This document shows, piece after piece, positions 52,459 through 61,158 of a stretch of DNA of 64,000 nt (position 1 is the first letter of the stretch; each line of letters begins with the position of its first letter). The notes under the pieces were generated by a model, which was not told the origin of the DNA, did not search any database, and saw only the letters and a list, made by a program, of their open reading frames with translations. Location of the stretch: NCBI GenBank assembly GCA_964411985.1, contig CAYPNF010000002.1:62001-126000 (forward strand), read 5' to 3'. A program made the translations under genes and the position numbers. The stretch comes from CAYPNF01 sp964411985 (GTDB taxonomy: Bacteria > Verrucomicrobiota > Verrucomicrobiia > Limisphaerales > J093).

Positions 52459-53607
52459 TCAACCCTTTGTCGGCCGATATGCCCCTCTGGGGAGGTAGGC
52501 GCCACAGGATTCTCGCACTACCAACCGGGGTGTGAGAGAATGGCTGCTTACCGGCAATCCGGGGTCCGCAATCCGCTCCAGCATGGTCCTCAGGGCAATG
52601 GCGGCAATCTCGCGGCAAGGTTGGTGGATGGTAGTCAACTGAGGGGAAATCAGGGTGGCGTACTTGGCGTCATCAAACCCAACCACACGCACATCCCGTG
52701 GCACCTTCACCCCGGCCGTCTCAAAAGAACGGAGGAGCAGTGCGGCCGTGTAATCGTTATGGCAAATGAAGGCGTCGGCTTGCCTGGCGGCGATGAGGGA
52801 GCGCACGAACCGGGCGTCCTCGGGATCCCCTACGCGCGGCAGTAGGGCAGTATCGATGTCCAGACGATGTCGTACCAAGGCCTCCCGCACGCCGGCTACC
52901 CGGGCTTCGACGGTGGGGGCCGAGTGGGGTCGGGCGACAAAGCAAAGGTGACGGCAACCCAGCCTAATGAGATGTTCGGCCACCGTGAACCCCCCGGCTA
53001 CGTTGTCGATGCCCACAAGGTCGAAGTCGCTGCGATCCGGAAAGGACTGGAGATCGCTGTCGAGGAGGACTACCGGGATGCCCGCCTGCCGGAGCGTCTC
53101 TGCAAGACGACGGTTGGCAGAGGCTTTGTCAGGGTCGAGTTCGTAGGGAGCAAAGAAGACGCCGCTGACCTTGCGTTCGATGAAATGGTTACAGAGTTTT
53201 TCGGCGTGCTCAAGGCTGGCATCGGTATCGTGTCCGGGATGCGTGGATCCACCCCAGAGCATGCTGTAACCCTCAGCCCGCGCCAGGCTGGCCAATTCTC
53301 CGCAAATGTGCCCAAAGATCTCGGTGTGACCGAGGCTAGGGATGAGCTGGCCGAGTTGCTTGGTGGAAACGCTGGCGGTGGCGTGCGCGTTTGCGCTCAC
53401 GTAAGTCCCAGACCCGGACCGGCGCTCGATCAGCCCTTCGGTCTGCAGATCGAGCAACGCCCGGGCTACGGTGGGGCGGGAGACCCCGAACCGCTCCACC
53501 AACTGCGGTTCGCTAGGCAACCGGGCTCCTGCGGCGTAACGACCACTCGTGATTTCGCCACGCAGCTCGCCGCTGATCTGGCGATGCTTGTGAGGTTGAG
53601 GAGCCAT
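52459..53607 (-). CDS. GntR/LacI-type hybrid regulator (AraR-like), probable inositol regulator
   Basis: The protein has 382 residues from ATG 53607; ATG 53631 is an alternative but runs over a dyad that looks like an operator. The N-terminus is a GntR winged helix (LRGEITSGRYAAGARLPSEP, RFGVSRPTVARALLDLQTEG). The rest (about 90-375) is a periplasmic-binding-protein-like ligand domain of the LacI type (KVSGVFFAPYELDP, DLVGIDNVAGGFTVAEHLI, RVVGFDDAKYATLISPQLTT). This combination is the AraR class. It is divergent from the iol operon, so it most likely represses it and releases it on binding inositol or an intermediate. Confidence 0.88.
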   Translation of the reverse strand: MAPQPHKHRQISGELRGEITSGRYAAGARLPSEPQLVERFGVSRPTVARALLDLQTEGLIERRSGSGTYVSANAHATASVSTKQLGQLIPSLGHTEIFGHICGELASLARAEGYSMLWGGSTHPGHDTDASLEHAEKLCNHFIERKVSGVFFAPYELDPDKASANRRLAETLRQAGIPVVLLDSDLQSFPDRSDFDLVGIDNVAGGFTVAEHLIRLGCRHLCFVARPHSAPTVEARVAGVREALVRHRLDIDTALLPRVGDPEDARFVRSLIAARQADAFICHNDYTAALLLRSFETAGVKVPRDVRVVGFDDAKYATLISPQLTTIHQPCREIAAIALRTMLERIADPGLPVSSHSLTPRLVVRESCGAYLPRGAYRPTKG

Positions 53608-53706
53608 ATTGACAGGTTCTCCAGCTGTCATAGCGGCTTTCGTTCCAGGATGTCAAATCGATCTTTGCAGTTTCTTGAATGCGGTAGTTAAGTATCCGTG
53701 AATACC
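53608..53706. promoter_or_regulatory. Divergent control region of the inositol operon with TGACA/TGTCA dyad
   Basis: A 99-base gap separates the divergent regulator and iolB. TGACA (53610-53614) and TGTCA (53626-53630) are inverted copies 11 bases apart, a plausible operator half-site pair for a GntR-fold protein. A further TGTCAA follows at 53651-53656. Confidence 0.4.
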
Positions 53707-54522
53707 ATGAAACAGCTCCTGATTCCGTCAGAGAGATTTGCCAACCGCTGCGACGATTTCGGTTTCGAGTTCCTTTCTTTTGAGAATCGGAAGTTGGTTG
53801 CAGGCGGAACGTTTGGCGGCGTCACGGGTGCGCGCGAACTGGGAATGGTTCTCCTGGGAGGAACCTGTTCCGTGAGATCATCTGCAGGGATGTTTCCGGC
53901 GTTTGGCAAGCGGCCGAATGTCTTTGCCGGGCTGCCCTACACCCTCTACCTTCCGGCGGAAACGGAGTTTGAAGTAAAGGCTGAGGCCCACTGTGACCTT
54001 GCCTTCTGTTACTGCCGTGCTGAGGAGCATCACCCGGCCAGACTGCAGACACCCGAGGAGGTCACAGTGGAGATTCGCGGCGGGGGCAACGCTACTCGTC
54101 AGATCAACCACATGATTGGGCCGGGCTTCGCCGCGCACCGCTTGCTGGTTTGCGAGGTGTACACGCCTAGCGGGAATTGGTCCAGTTACCCCCCTCACAA
54201 GCATGACGTCCACAACCCGCCGGGCGAAGTTGATTTGGAAGAGATTTACTACTATCGAATTGACAGGCCCGAGGGATACGCAATCCAAAGAGTCTATACT
54301 CGGGACCGTCGCCTGGATGCGACGATGACGGTGCGAGACGGCGAGCTTGTGCTCGTGCCCGAGGGATACCACCCCGTTGTCGCGGCGCACGGCTACAACG
54401 TCTACTACCTGAACGTGCTGGCAGGGACGGCTCGGTCGATGGCTGGCTCCGACGACCCCGATTATGCCTGGGTGCGACAAACGTGGAAGACCCTGGACCC
54501 GCGCTTACCGTTGGTGAAATAG
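53707..54522 (+). CDS. iolB: 5-deoxy-glucuronate isomerase
   Basis: The protein has 271 residues, the family's usual size; ATG 53707 is used instead of the in-frame GTG 53698. IolB isomerises 5-deoxy-D-glucuronate to 5-dehydro-2-deoxy-D-gluconate in myo-inositol breakdown. The double cupin is visible: GMFPAFGKRPNVFAGLPYTL and PAETEFEVKA in the first, and the metal-binding YPPHKHDV with EIYYYRIDRPEGYA, and VLVPEGYHPVVAAHGYNVYY, in the second. The paired His, Glu and His ligands are present. It is the first gene of the operon and lies 11 bases before the transaldolase-like gene. Confidence 0.95.
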   Translation: MKQLLIPSERFANRCDDFGFEFLSFENRKLVAGGTFGGVTGARELGMVLLGGTCSVRSSAGMFPAFGKRPNVFAGLPYTLYLPAETEFEVKAEAHCDLAFCYCRAEEHHPARLQTPEEVTVEIRGGGNATRQINHMIGPGFAAHRLLVCEVYTPSGNWSSYPPHKHDVHNPPGEVDLEEIYYYRIDRPEGYAIQRVYTRDRRLDATMTVRDGELVLVPEGYHPVVAAHGYNVYYLNVLAGTARSMAGSDDPDYAWVRQTWKTLDPRLPLVK

Positions 54523-54533
54523 AGGACTCCGCC

Positions 54534-55619
54534 ATGAGCACATCGAATCTCAGTCCCCTGCAGCGAACCGTGGCGATCGGCGGGAACGACTATTGGAACG
54601 ATTCCTGCTCAGTGCAGGAGCTTAGTTATGCCCTCGGTCATGGAGCCGTCGGAGCGACCACCAATCCAACCATCGTTCTAGCGGTCCTGAAGAAGGAGTT
54701 GGCGGTCTGGCGGGGTCCCCTGCAGCAGATCATCAGGGAGAACCCCACTTGGACGGAAGTGGAAATTGCTTGGAAGCTAATTGAGCAGATGGCCTTAAAG
54801 GCTGCGGAGCTGTTGATGCCCATCTTCGAGCGGGAGCAGGGCCGGAAGGGGCGGATCTCCATGCAGACGAATCCGACTTTCTACCGGAACACCGAAGCGA
54901 TTGTCGGCCAGGCGATGCACTTTCACAGTCTCGCGCCGAACATCCAGGTGAAGATCCCTGTGACTCACGCGGGCATTCCCGCCATCGAGGAAGTCACGTC
55001 CCGCGGCGTCAGTGTCAACGCCACCGTCTGTTTCACCCTGCCGCAGGCCATCGCAGTCGCCGAGGCGGTTGAGCGTGGATGGAAACGGAGAATGGCGGCG
55101 GGCCAAGACACTTCGACGATGACCCCCGTTTGCACGCTAATGATAGGGCGCCTGGACGACTGGCTTAAGGCGGTCGCGAGGAAGGATCGGATTGTATTAA
55201 CCCCGGGATACCTGGATTGGGCCGGCATCGCCGTAATGAAGAAAGCCTACGGCATCTTCCAGAAGCGTGGCTATCGCGCGCGCCTCTTGGCAGCCGCCTA
55301 CCGACATCACATGCATTGGTCAGAGTTGATCGGTGGGGACATCATCCAAACCATTCCCTACGACTGGCAATTGCTGTTCAACGGGTCCGACGTCGAGGTC
55401 AGGAAGCGGATGCACGATCCGGTGGATTCGCTCATTTTGGAGGAGCTCGGCCGCAAGTTCACCGATTTCCGACGCGCCTACGACGAGAAGGGGATGACCG
55501 TGGAAGAGTTTGACCAGTACGGGGCAACGGCGCGGACGCTCCGCACGTTTATCGAGTCGTACACGGAGCTGCTGGCCTGCGTGCGTGATTTCATGTTGCC
55601 AAACCCAGACCTGGGATGA
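54534..55619 (+). CDS. Transaldolase-family enzyme in the inositol operon
   Basis: The protein has 361 residues, start ATG 54534. The Schiff-base Lys is K140 in IQVKIPVTHAGIPAIEE, the conserved KIPxTxxG motif. GVSVNATVCFTLPQAIAVAE and CTLMIGRLDDWL follow the transaldolase pattern (NxTxxFxxxQA, then xGRxxDW). GHGAVGATTNPTI gives the N-terminal Asn. At this length it is closer to transaldolase than to the 220-residue fructose-6-phosphate aldolases. Its position between iolB and iolD, with no iolC kinase or iolJ aldolase nearby, suggests it takes part in the carbon-carbon cleavage of a deoxy-keto-gluconate, which is inference. A pentose-phosphate transaldolase is the conservative alternative. 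Confidence 0.8.
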   Translation: MSTSNLSPLQRTVAIGGNDYWNDSCSVQELSYALGHGAVGATTNPTIVLAVLKKELAVWRGPLQQIIRENPTWTEVEIAWKLIEQMALKAAELLMPIFEREQGRKGRISMQTNPTFYRNTEAIVGQAMHFHSLAPNIQVKIPVTHAGIPAIEEVTSRGVSVNATVCFTLPQAIAVAEAVERGWKRRMAAGQDTSTMTPVCTLMIGRLDDWLKAVARKDRIVLTPGYLDWAGIAVMKKAYGIFQKRGYRARLLAAAYRHHMHWSELIGGDIIQTIPYDWQLLFNGSDVEVRKRMHDPVDSLILEELGRKFTDFRRAYDEKGMTVEEFDQYGATARTLRTFIESYTELLACVRDFMLPNPDLG

Positions 55620-55676
55620 GTGAACACCCCTACTTTCGTTGACAATACCCCATCTCATAGCAAAAGGAGCCAAACG

Positions 55677-57557
55677 ATGAATACCCAACGGATGACGGTC
55701 GGCCAAGCCATCGTCACTTTTCTCAAGAACCAATATGTCGAGCGCGATGGGCGTCAGCATGCCTTTTTCGCGGGAGTTCTTGGCATTTTCGGCCACGGCA
55801 ATATAGCTGGGATCGGCGAAGCCCTGCTCGAAAACTGCGACCTCCCTTACATCCTCGTCCGCAACGAGCAGGCCGCAGTTCACATGGCGGCCGGCTATGC
55901 CAAGGCGAGCAATCGGTTGAAGGCTTTCGCCTGCACTTCCTCGATCGGCCCAGGTGCAACCAACATGATCACGGGCGCGGCCATGGCGACGATCAACCGG
56001 CTGCCCGTCCTTCTCCTACCCGGTGACATCTTTGGCCGTCGCAATGTCGCGCCAGTGTTGCAGCAGCTCGAGTCTCCGTCCACACAGGACATCAGCGTAA
56101 ACGACTGCTTTAAACCGGTCTCGCGCTATTGGGATCGCATTTACCGGCCTGAACAACTTATCACTTCTCTTCCCGAGGTGATGCGCGTGCTCACGTCGCC
56201 TTCCGAATGCGGTGCCGTGACCTTGGCATTGCCCCAGGATGTCCAGGCCGAGGCTTACGATTTCCCGGCAGCACTTTTCGAGAAGCGTGTCTGGCTCATC
56301 CGTCGTCCCGAAGCCGACAGCGTTTCGCTCGGCCGCGCCAAGAAAGCGATCGAGGCAAGCCGCAAACCGCTCATCATTGCGGGGGGCGGCGTTCTCTTCA
56401 GCGAAGCTTGGGAGGCGCTGGCGGCTTTTGCTGGGAAGACGGGCATACCTATCGCCGAGACGCAGGCGGGCAAGGGGGCAATCCCTTTCGACCATCCGCA
56501 ATGCGTGGGAGCCATTGGTGCCACCGGAGGTCTGGCGGCCAACCGATTGGCGCGTGACGCCGACCTCATCATTGGCGTTGGCACCCGCTATTCCGACTTC
56601 ACCTCGGCTTCGATGACCGCTTTCCAAAATCCCGATGTCCGCTTCGTGAACATCAATACCGCGGAGTTCGATGCTTACAAGGTGTCGGCAATTCCTGTGG
56701 TGGCCGATGCCAAGGCGACGCTCGAAGCTCTCACACTGGCTTTGCCTGGCCACAAGGTGGGTGCCGACTACGCTGCTCAGGTTGCTTCCCTCAAGAAGGC
56801 TTGGGATGCCGAAGTGGATCGGTTGTTCCATCTGAACACTCAACCCAAACCCGCCCAGAGCGAAATCATCGGAGCCATGCTGGACGCCTCTGGCCCGCGG
56901 GATATGCTTCTTTCGGCGGCAGGCAGTCATCCGGGCGACCTTCATAAGCTATGGCGGACCCGCACACCCAACGGTTATCACCTCGAGTATGGCTACTCCA
57001 CCATGGGGTATGAGATCCCCGGCGCGCTTGGCGCCAAGCTCGCCGATCCGAGCCGTGAGATCTACGTGTTTCTCGGCGACGGCACGTATCAGATGATGCC
57101 TTCTGAGATCGTGACTGCGGTTCAGGAGCGGATTAAGCTGATCATCGTCCTGGTGGACAACAAGGGTTTTGCCAGTATCGGCGGACTCAGCCGGGCCCTG
57201 GGAATGGGTGGCTTTGGGACCAGTTACCGCGAGCGTTCGGCTGCTTCAGGGAAGCTCGATGGTGAATTCCTTTCTGTCGATTACGCGGCTAGCGCTCGCA
57301 GTTTTGGGGCCCACGCCATCAAAGCCGGCTCGCTGGCGGAGTTCAAGGCTGCACTAGAGGAAGCCAAAAAGTCGGACCGCATCACCGTCGTTGTTGTTGA
57401 GACTCAGCCTGGTGTTGGAGTTCCGGGTTACGATTCCTGGTGGGATGTGGCGGTGGCGGAGGTGTCGCAGATCGAATCCGTGCGCAAAGCTCGCGAGAGC
57501 TATGTCGAAGCCCGCAAACAGGAACGTCATCACCTGGCAACGCCGAAGGAGGATTGA
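55677..57557 (+). CDS. iolD: 3D-(3,5/4)-trihydroxycyclohexane-1,2-dione hydrolase
   Basis: The protein has 626 residues, family-typical. ATG 55677 is supported by AAGGAG 7 bases upstream (55664-55669). It is a thiamin diphosphate enzyme: RNEQAAVHMAAGYAKA holds the catalytic Glu, and GDGTYQMMPSEIVTAVQERI the diphosphate/Mg motif GDG...N-type with LIIVLVDNKGFASIGGL. IolD opens the ring of the diketo-inositol made by IolE, giving 5-deoxy-glucuronate. The central domain (about 190-340) is the DHS-like FAD-fold without cofactor. It is 57 bases after the transaldolase gene, the largest gap within the operon before iolG, and is followed by iolA after 3 bases. Confidence 0.96.
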   Translation: MNTQRMTVGQAIVTFLKNQYVERDGRQHAFFAGVLGIFGHGNIAGIGEALLENCDLPYILVRNEQAAVHMAAGYAKASNRLKAFACTSSIGPGATNMITGAAMATINRLPVLLLPGDIFGRRNVAPVLQQLESPSTQDISVNDCFKPVSRYWDRIYRPEQLITSLPEVMRVLTSPSECGAVTLALPQDVQAEAYDFPAALFEKRVWLIRRPEADSVSLGRAKKAIEASRKPLIIAGGGVLFSEAWEALAAFAGKTGIPIAETQAGKGAIPFDHPQCVGAIGATGGLAANRLARDADLIIGVGTRYSDFTSASMTAFQNPDVRFVNINTAEFDAYKVSAIPVVADAKATLEALTLALPGHKVGADYAAQVASLKKAWDAEVDRLFHLNTQPKPAQSEIIGAMLDASGPRDMLLSAAGSHPGDLHKLWRTRTPNGYHLEYGYSTMGYEIPGALGAKLADPSREIYVFLGDGTYQMMPSEIVTAVQERIKLIIVLVDNKGFASIGGLSRALGMGGFGTSYRERSAASGKLDGEFLSVDYAASARSFGAHAIKAGSLAEFKAALEEAKKSDRITVVVVETQPGVGVPGYDSWWDVAVAEVSQIESVRKARESYVEARKQERHHLATPKED

Positions 57558-57560
57558 GCC

Positions 57561-59033
57561 ATGGCAGAACGACTTCGGAACTTCATTGATGGAACCTGGC
57601 AGGATTCCTCGGCTAGCGAGGTGTTGAAGGTCTTGAACCCAGCTTCGGCTGTTGCGCTGGCTGAGGTGCCACTTGCGCCCGCCACCGAAGTCGATCAGGC
57701 CGTCAGCGCTGCCCAGAAAGTCTTTCCCAACTGGCGCCGTACTCCTGCCGGCGAACGCGTTCAAAGCTTGTTCCGGCTCAAGGCTCTGCTGGAAGCCAAT
57801 CTGGACGCATTGGCCCGTACCATCACCAACGAGTGTGGAAAGACGTACGCCGAGGCTACCGGTGAACTGCGTAGGGCCATCGAAAACGTGGAGATGGCTT
57901 GTGGCATTCCAGCGCTGATGCAGGGCAGTAACAACGAGGACATCGCCCCAGGCATCGACGAGCACATGATTCGTCAGCCGCTTGGGGTTGTGGCTGCGAT
58001 CACGCCCTTCAACTTTCCAGGCATGATCCCCTTCTGGTTCTTGCCCTACGCTGTGGCCACGGGTAACTGTTTTCTCCTGAAGCCGTCCGAACGAGTGCCG
58101 ATGACTTCGGCCAGGATCTTCGAGCTACTCGAGTCAGCGGGCTTTCCGCCTGGGGTTATCCAGTTGGTGCACGGCGGTCGGGACACGGTGAACGCCATCC
58201 TGGACCATCCGGGGATTCGGGCGGTCAGCTTCGTGGGATCGACCGCCACGGCACGCTCTATTTACGGCCGAGCCTGCGCCGCCGGCAAGCGCGCCCAGTG
58301 CCAGGGCGGTGCAAAGAACCCTGTTGTCATCCTTCCCGACGCCGATTTAGAGATGACTACCCGCATCTTAGCGGACTCCGCGTTCGGGTGCGCTGGTCAG
58401 CGTTGCCTGGCCGCCTCGGTTGCGATTACAGTCGGCGATGCCCGGAAACCTGTGACTGAGCAGATGGTAGCGGTGGCACGGAACCGCAAGGTCGGGTTCG
58501 GCCTCGATCAAGGCGTGGAGATGGGGCCGGTGATTTCGGCTGAGAGCAAGTCGCGGATCGAAGGCATGATCGCCAAGGGGGTGGGGGAAGGGGCAACGGT
58601 GCTGGTGGACGGGCGCGGTCAGTCGGTGCCTGGGTACGAAGATGGCTACTTCGTTTTTCCCACCGTCCTTGATGAAGTCTCACCTCAAGGCGAGGTGGCC
58701 CGCACGGAGATCTTTGGCCCTGTCCTGAGCCTGATGCACGCCGCAACCCTCGACGAGGCGATTGCCCTGGTGAACGACCGCAGTTACGGCAACATGGCTT
58801 GCCTCTTCACGAGCAATGGCGCGCATGCCCGCCGCTTCCGCTATGAGGTCAATGCAGGAAACATAGGCATCAACGTGGGTGTTGCCGCACCCTTGGCCCA
58901 GTTCCCTTTCAGCGGCTGGGGGGAGAGCTTCTTCGGCGACCTCCATGCCCAGGCTGGGCACGGTATCGAGTTCTACACCCAAACCAAAGTGGTGGTCGAG
59001 CGCTGGCCTCGCGATTGGAGCCGCCGTTTCTAA
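57561..59033 (+). CDS. iolA: CoA-acylating methylmalonate/malonate semialdehyde dehydrogenase
   Basis: The protein has 490 residues, typical of MMSDH. It oxidises malonate semialdehyde to acetyl-CoA with CO2 release, or methylmalonate semialdehyde to propionyl-CoA. The family mark GCAGQRCLA holds the catalytic Cys (C282 in GQRC), preceded by AKNPVVILPDADLEM. As in all CoA-acylating members the general-base Glu of ordinary ALDHs is missing in the QGGAKN segment. PFNFPGMIPFWFLPYAVATG and SVPGYEDGYFVFPTVLDEV are also family-typical. It sits 3 bases after iolD and 18 before iolE. mmsA would be an equally proper name. Confidence 0.94.
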   Translation: MAERLRNFIDGTWQDSSASEVLKVLNPASAVALAEVPLAPATEVDQAVSAAQKVFPNWRRTPAGERVQSLFRLKALLEANLDALARTITNECGKTYAEATGELRRAIENVEMACGIPALMQGSNNEDIAPGIDEHMIRQPLGVVAAITPFNFPGMIPFWFLPYAVATGNCFLLKPSERVPMTSARIFELLESAGFPPGVIQLVHGGRDTVNAILDHPGIRAVSFVGSTATARSIYGRACAAGKRAQCQGGAKNPVVILPDADLEMTTRILADSAFGCAGQRCLAASVAITVGDARKPVTEQMVAVARNRKVGFGLDQGVEMGPVISAESKSRIEGMIAKGVGEGATVLVDGRGQSVPGYEDGYFVFPTVLDEVSPQGEVARTEIFGPVLSLMHAATLDEAIALVNDRSYGNMACLFTSNGAHARRFRYEVNAGNIGINVGVAAPLAQFPFSGWGESFFGDLHAQAGHGIEFYTQTKVVVERWPRDWSRRF

Positions 59034-59051
59034 TCCCAAGCATCCTGATTT

Positions 59052-59987
59052 ATGCGAAAGTTTCTTGTTGGCAACGCTCCATGTTCCTGGGGCACGCTCG
59101 AATTCGAGGGCACGGGTGGAGAGCAGGTGGGCTTTGCCCGCATGCTCGATGAACTCGCCGAGACCGGGTACACGGGCACCGAACTTGGTGATTGGGGCTA
59201 CATGCCAACCGATCCGCCCGCGTTGCGCGCTGAATTGTCTCAGCGCGGGTTGGTGATGCTTGGCGCTTTCGTGCCGGTTGCGCTCAAGACGGCGGCCGCA
59301 CACCCGGCAGGCATTGCTGCCGCGGTCAAAACCGCTCGTTTACTCGCCTCCGTTGCCACGGATCCGGCGCCTTTTCTGGTGTTAGCGGACAACAACGGGA
59401 CGGTGCCTGAGAGGACCCAGCATGCCGGCCGGATCAAGCCTGAAAACGGCCTCAGCGCGGCCGAATGGAAGGTGTTTGCCTCAGGTGCTGAATCGCTGGC
59501 CAAAGCCGTGTTGGCCGAGACGGGCTTGAAGACTGTTTTCCACCACCATTGTGCTGGCTACGTCGAAACCCACGAGGAGATCGCGAGGCTGCTCGAATTG
59601 ACGGATCCTCGGACGCTCGGCTTAGTGTTTGACACGGGCCACTACACTTATGGAGCCGGCGGGTCCGACGCGGTGGAGGCGCTCAGCCAGTTCCGTGAGC
59701 GCGTTTGGTACATCCATCTCAAAGACTGCCATCCCGGTGTGGCGGCCCAGGCGCGCGCCCACGGATGGGACTACTTCCAGGCCCTGCGACGTGGCATCTT
59801 CTGCGAGCTGGGGAAGGGCTCAGTCGATTTCCCGCGCGTTCTGAGGAGTCTCGCCGACACGAACTACCAGGGTTACCTTCTTGTGGAACAGGATGTTCTG
59901 CCCGGCATGGGGTCGCCCAAGGAGAGTGCGCGCCGTAATCGCGAGTACCTCGCATCCATCGAGTGCCACTTCACACAGCCAGCCTGA
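59052..59987 (+). CDS. iolE: Inosose dehydratase-like TIM-barrel enzyme
   Basis: The protein has 311 residues. The opening VGNAPCSWGTLEFEG and YTGTELGDWGYMP match the xylose-isomerase-like fold of 2-keto-myo-inositol dehydratase. Metal ligands can be read in TVFHHHCAGYVETHEE, LVFDTGHYTYGAG, WYIHLKDCH and YLLVEQDVL, giving a His/Asp/Glu set. IolE dehydrates 2-keto-inositol made by IolG to the diketone used by IolD. An IolI-type isomerase would have the same fold, but the operon otherwise lacks a dehydratase, which favours IolE. Start ATG 59052 is 18 bases after iolA. Confidence 0.85.
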   Translation: MRKFLVGNAPCSWGTLEFEGTGGEQVGFARMLDELAETGYTGTELGDWGYMPTDPPALRAELSQRGLVMLGAFVPVALKTAAAHPAGIAAAVKTARLLASVATDPAPFLVLADNNGTVPERTQHAGRIKPENGLSAAEWKVFASGAESLAKAVLAETGLKTVFHHHCAGYVETHEEIARLLELTDPRTLGLVFDTGHYTYGAGGSDAVEALSQFRERVWYIHLKDCHPGVAAQARAHGWDYFQALRRGIFCELGKGSVDFPRVLRSLADTNYQGYLLVEQDVLPGMGSPKESARRNREYLASIECHFTQPA

Positions 59988-59998
59988 CGCCTGCCTTC

Positions 59999-61018
59999 AT
60001 GAAAAACACCACACTCAAAGTCGGAATCATCGGTGCGGGACGCATCGGAAAAGTCCACGCCGAAACCCTTGCCTTTCGTGTTCCGGAGGCGCAAGCCCTC
60101 GCTGTGACCGATGTGAATTCCCAGGCCGCCGAGCAGGTGGCCGCCCGCTGCGGCATACCCGTGGTGGCCCCATCAGCCGAAAAGATCCTCGCCGACCCCG
60201 GTATCGACGCGGTCCTGATTTGCTCGTCCACGGACACGCATACCGATCTCATCATCCAGGCGGCGCAAGCAGGCAAGCATGTCTTTTGTGAGAAGCCCAT
60301 TGCTCATAGCCTGGCCAAAATTGACGCCGCTTTGGCCGCCGTGCAGAAGGCCGGTGTGAAACTCCAGATCGGCTTCAACCGGCGGTTCGATCCGAACTTC
60401 GCCCGTGTCCGCGCCGCAGTGGCCGGGGGGGAGATCGGTTCTCCGCGGCTGTTACACATCGTCAGTCGAGATCCCGCCCCGCCACCGGTCTCCTATGTGA
60501 GAGTGTCCGGTGGCATGTTTCTCGACATGACCATCCATGATTTCGACATGGCCCGGTTTTTGGTTGGCGACGAAGTGGAGGAGGTTTACACCGCTGGGGG
60601 GGTGATGGTGGATCCGGCCATTGGTGAAGCCGGAGATCTGGACACCGCCATAATTGTGCTTCGGTTCCGCAATGGAGTTATCGGCATGATCGATAACTGC
60701 CGCCAGGCAGCCTACGGCTACGACCAGCGCGCCGAAATCCTTGGCTCCGCGGGAAAGATCGCCACGGAAAACTGTTATCCTAACCAAGCCACGATCAGTA
60801 CGGGTGCCTGTGTGAAGAAGGACCTGCCGTTCAATTTCTTCATGGACCGCTACACCGAAAGCTACACAAACGAGATCCGTGCGTTTGTAGACTCCGTTGT
60901 GCATGACCGGCCGGTGCCGGTTACCGGTCTGGACGGTCGCATTCCCGTGGTCATGGGGCTGGCGGCGCGGAAGTCCTTTGACGAACGCCGTCCGGTCAGG
61001 CTCGACGAGATTCAGTGA
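59999..61018 (+). CDS. iolG: myo-Inositol 2-dehydrogenase
   Basis: The protein has 339 residues from ATG 59999, 11 bases after iolE. It is a Gfo/Idh/MocA NAD-dependent dehydrogenase that oxidises myo-inositol at C2. The Rossmann motif is VGIIGAGRIGKVHAE, the CEKPIAHS segment holds the catalytic Lys, and QIGFNRRFDPNF with GGMFLDMTIHDFDMARFLVG gives the active-site Asp-xxx-His. No export signal is present, so it is cytoplasmic, unlike the Tat-exported member at 23331-24821. It is followed by a small membrane peptide gene and the transporter. Confidence 0.93.
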   Translation: MKNTTLKVGIIGAGRIGKVHAETLAFRVPEAQALAVTDVNSQAAEQVAARCGIPVVAPSAEKILADPGIDAVLICSSTDTHTDLIIQAAQAGKHVFCEKPIAHSLAKIDAALAAVQKAGVKLQIGFNRRFDPNFARVRAAVAGGEIGSPRLLHIVSRDPAPPPVSYVRVSGGMFLDMTIHDFDMARFLVGDEVEEVYTAGGVMVDPAIGEAGDLDTAIIVLRFRNGVIGMIDNCRQAAYGYDQRAEILGSAGKIATENCYPNQATISTGACVKKDLPFNFFMDRYTESYTNEIRAFVDSVVHDRPVPVTGLDGRIPVVMGLAARKSFDERRPVRLDEIQ

Positions 61019-61052
61019 TCCCTGAAAGAATCCAATCAACAAAGGAGTCCCT

Positions 61053-61154
61053 GTGAAAAATTCCACGATAAAGGCCATCCTTACGGACGCTCACTTCTGG
61101 GTGCCCGTGGTTGTTCTCATCCTTGGTTTTGCGCTCCTCCTTGTACTCAGGTGA
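61053..61154 (+). CDS. 33-residue membrane peptide between iolG and the transporter
   Basis: A GTG at 61053 with AAAGGAG about 6 bases upstream (61041-61047) opens a 33-codon frame that ends at 61154, only 4 bases before the transporter start. The peptide has a charged N-terminus and a single hydrophobic segment (HFWVPVVVLILGFALLLVLR) with a positive end. A good ribosome site, exact fit between two genes and a clean transmembrane profile argue that it is real. It may be a small subunit or stabiliser of the transporter, which is inference. Confidence 0.65.
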   Translation: MKNSTIKAILTDAHFWVPVVVLILGFALLLVLR

Positions 61155-61158
61155 CCCT

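Noticed and set aside
53698..53706. GTG start 9 bases upstream of iolB
   Set aside because: It adds only three residues and ATG 53707 begins the conserved N-terminus; neither has a strong ribosome site, so ATG is preferred.
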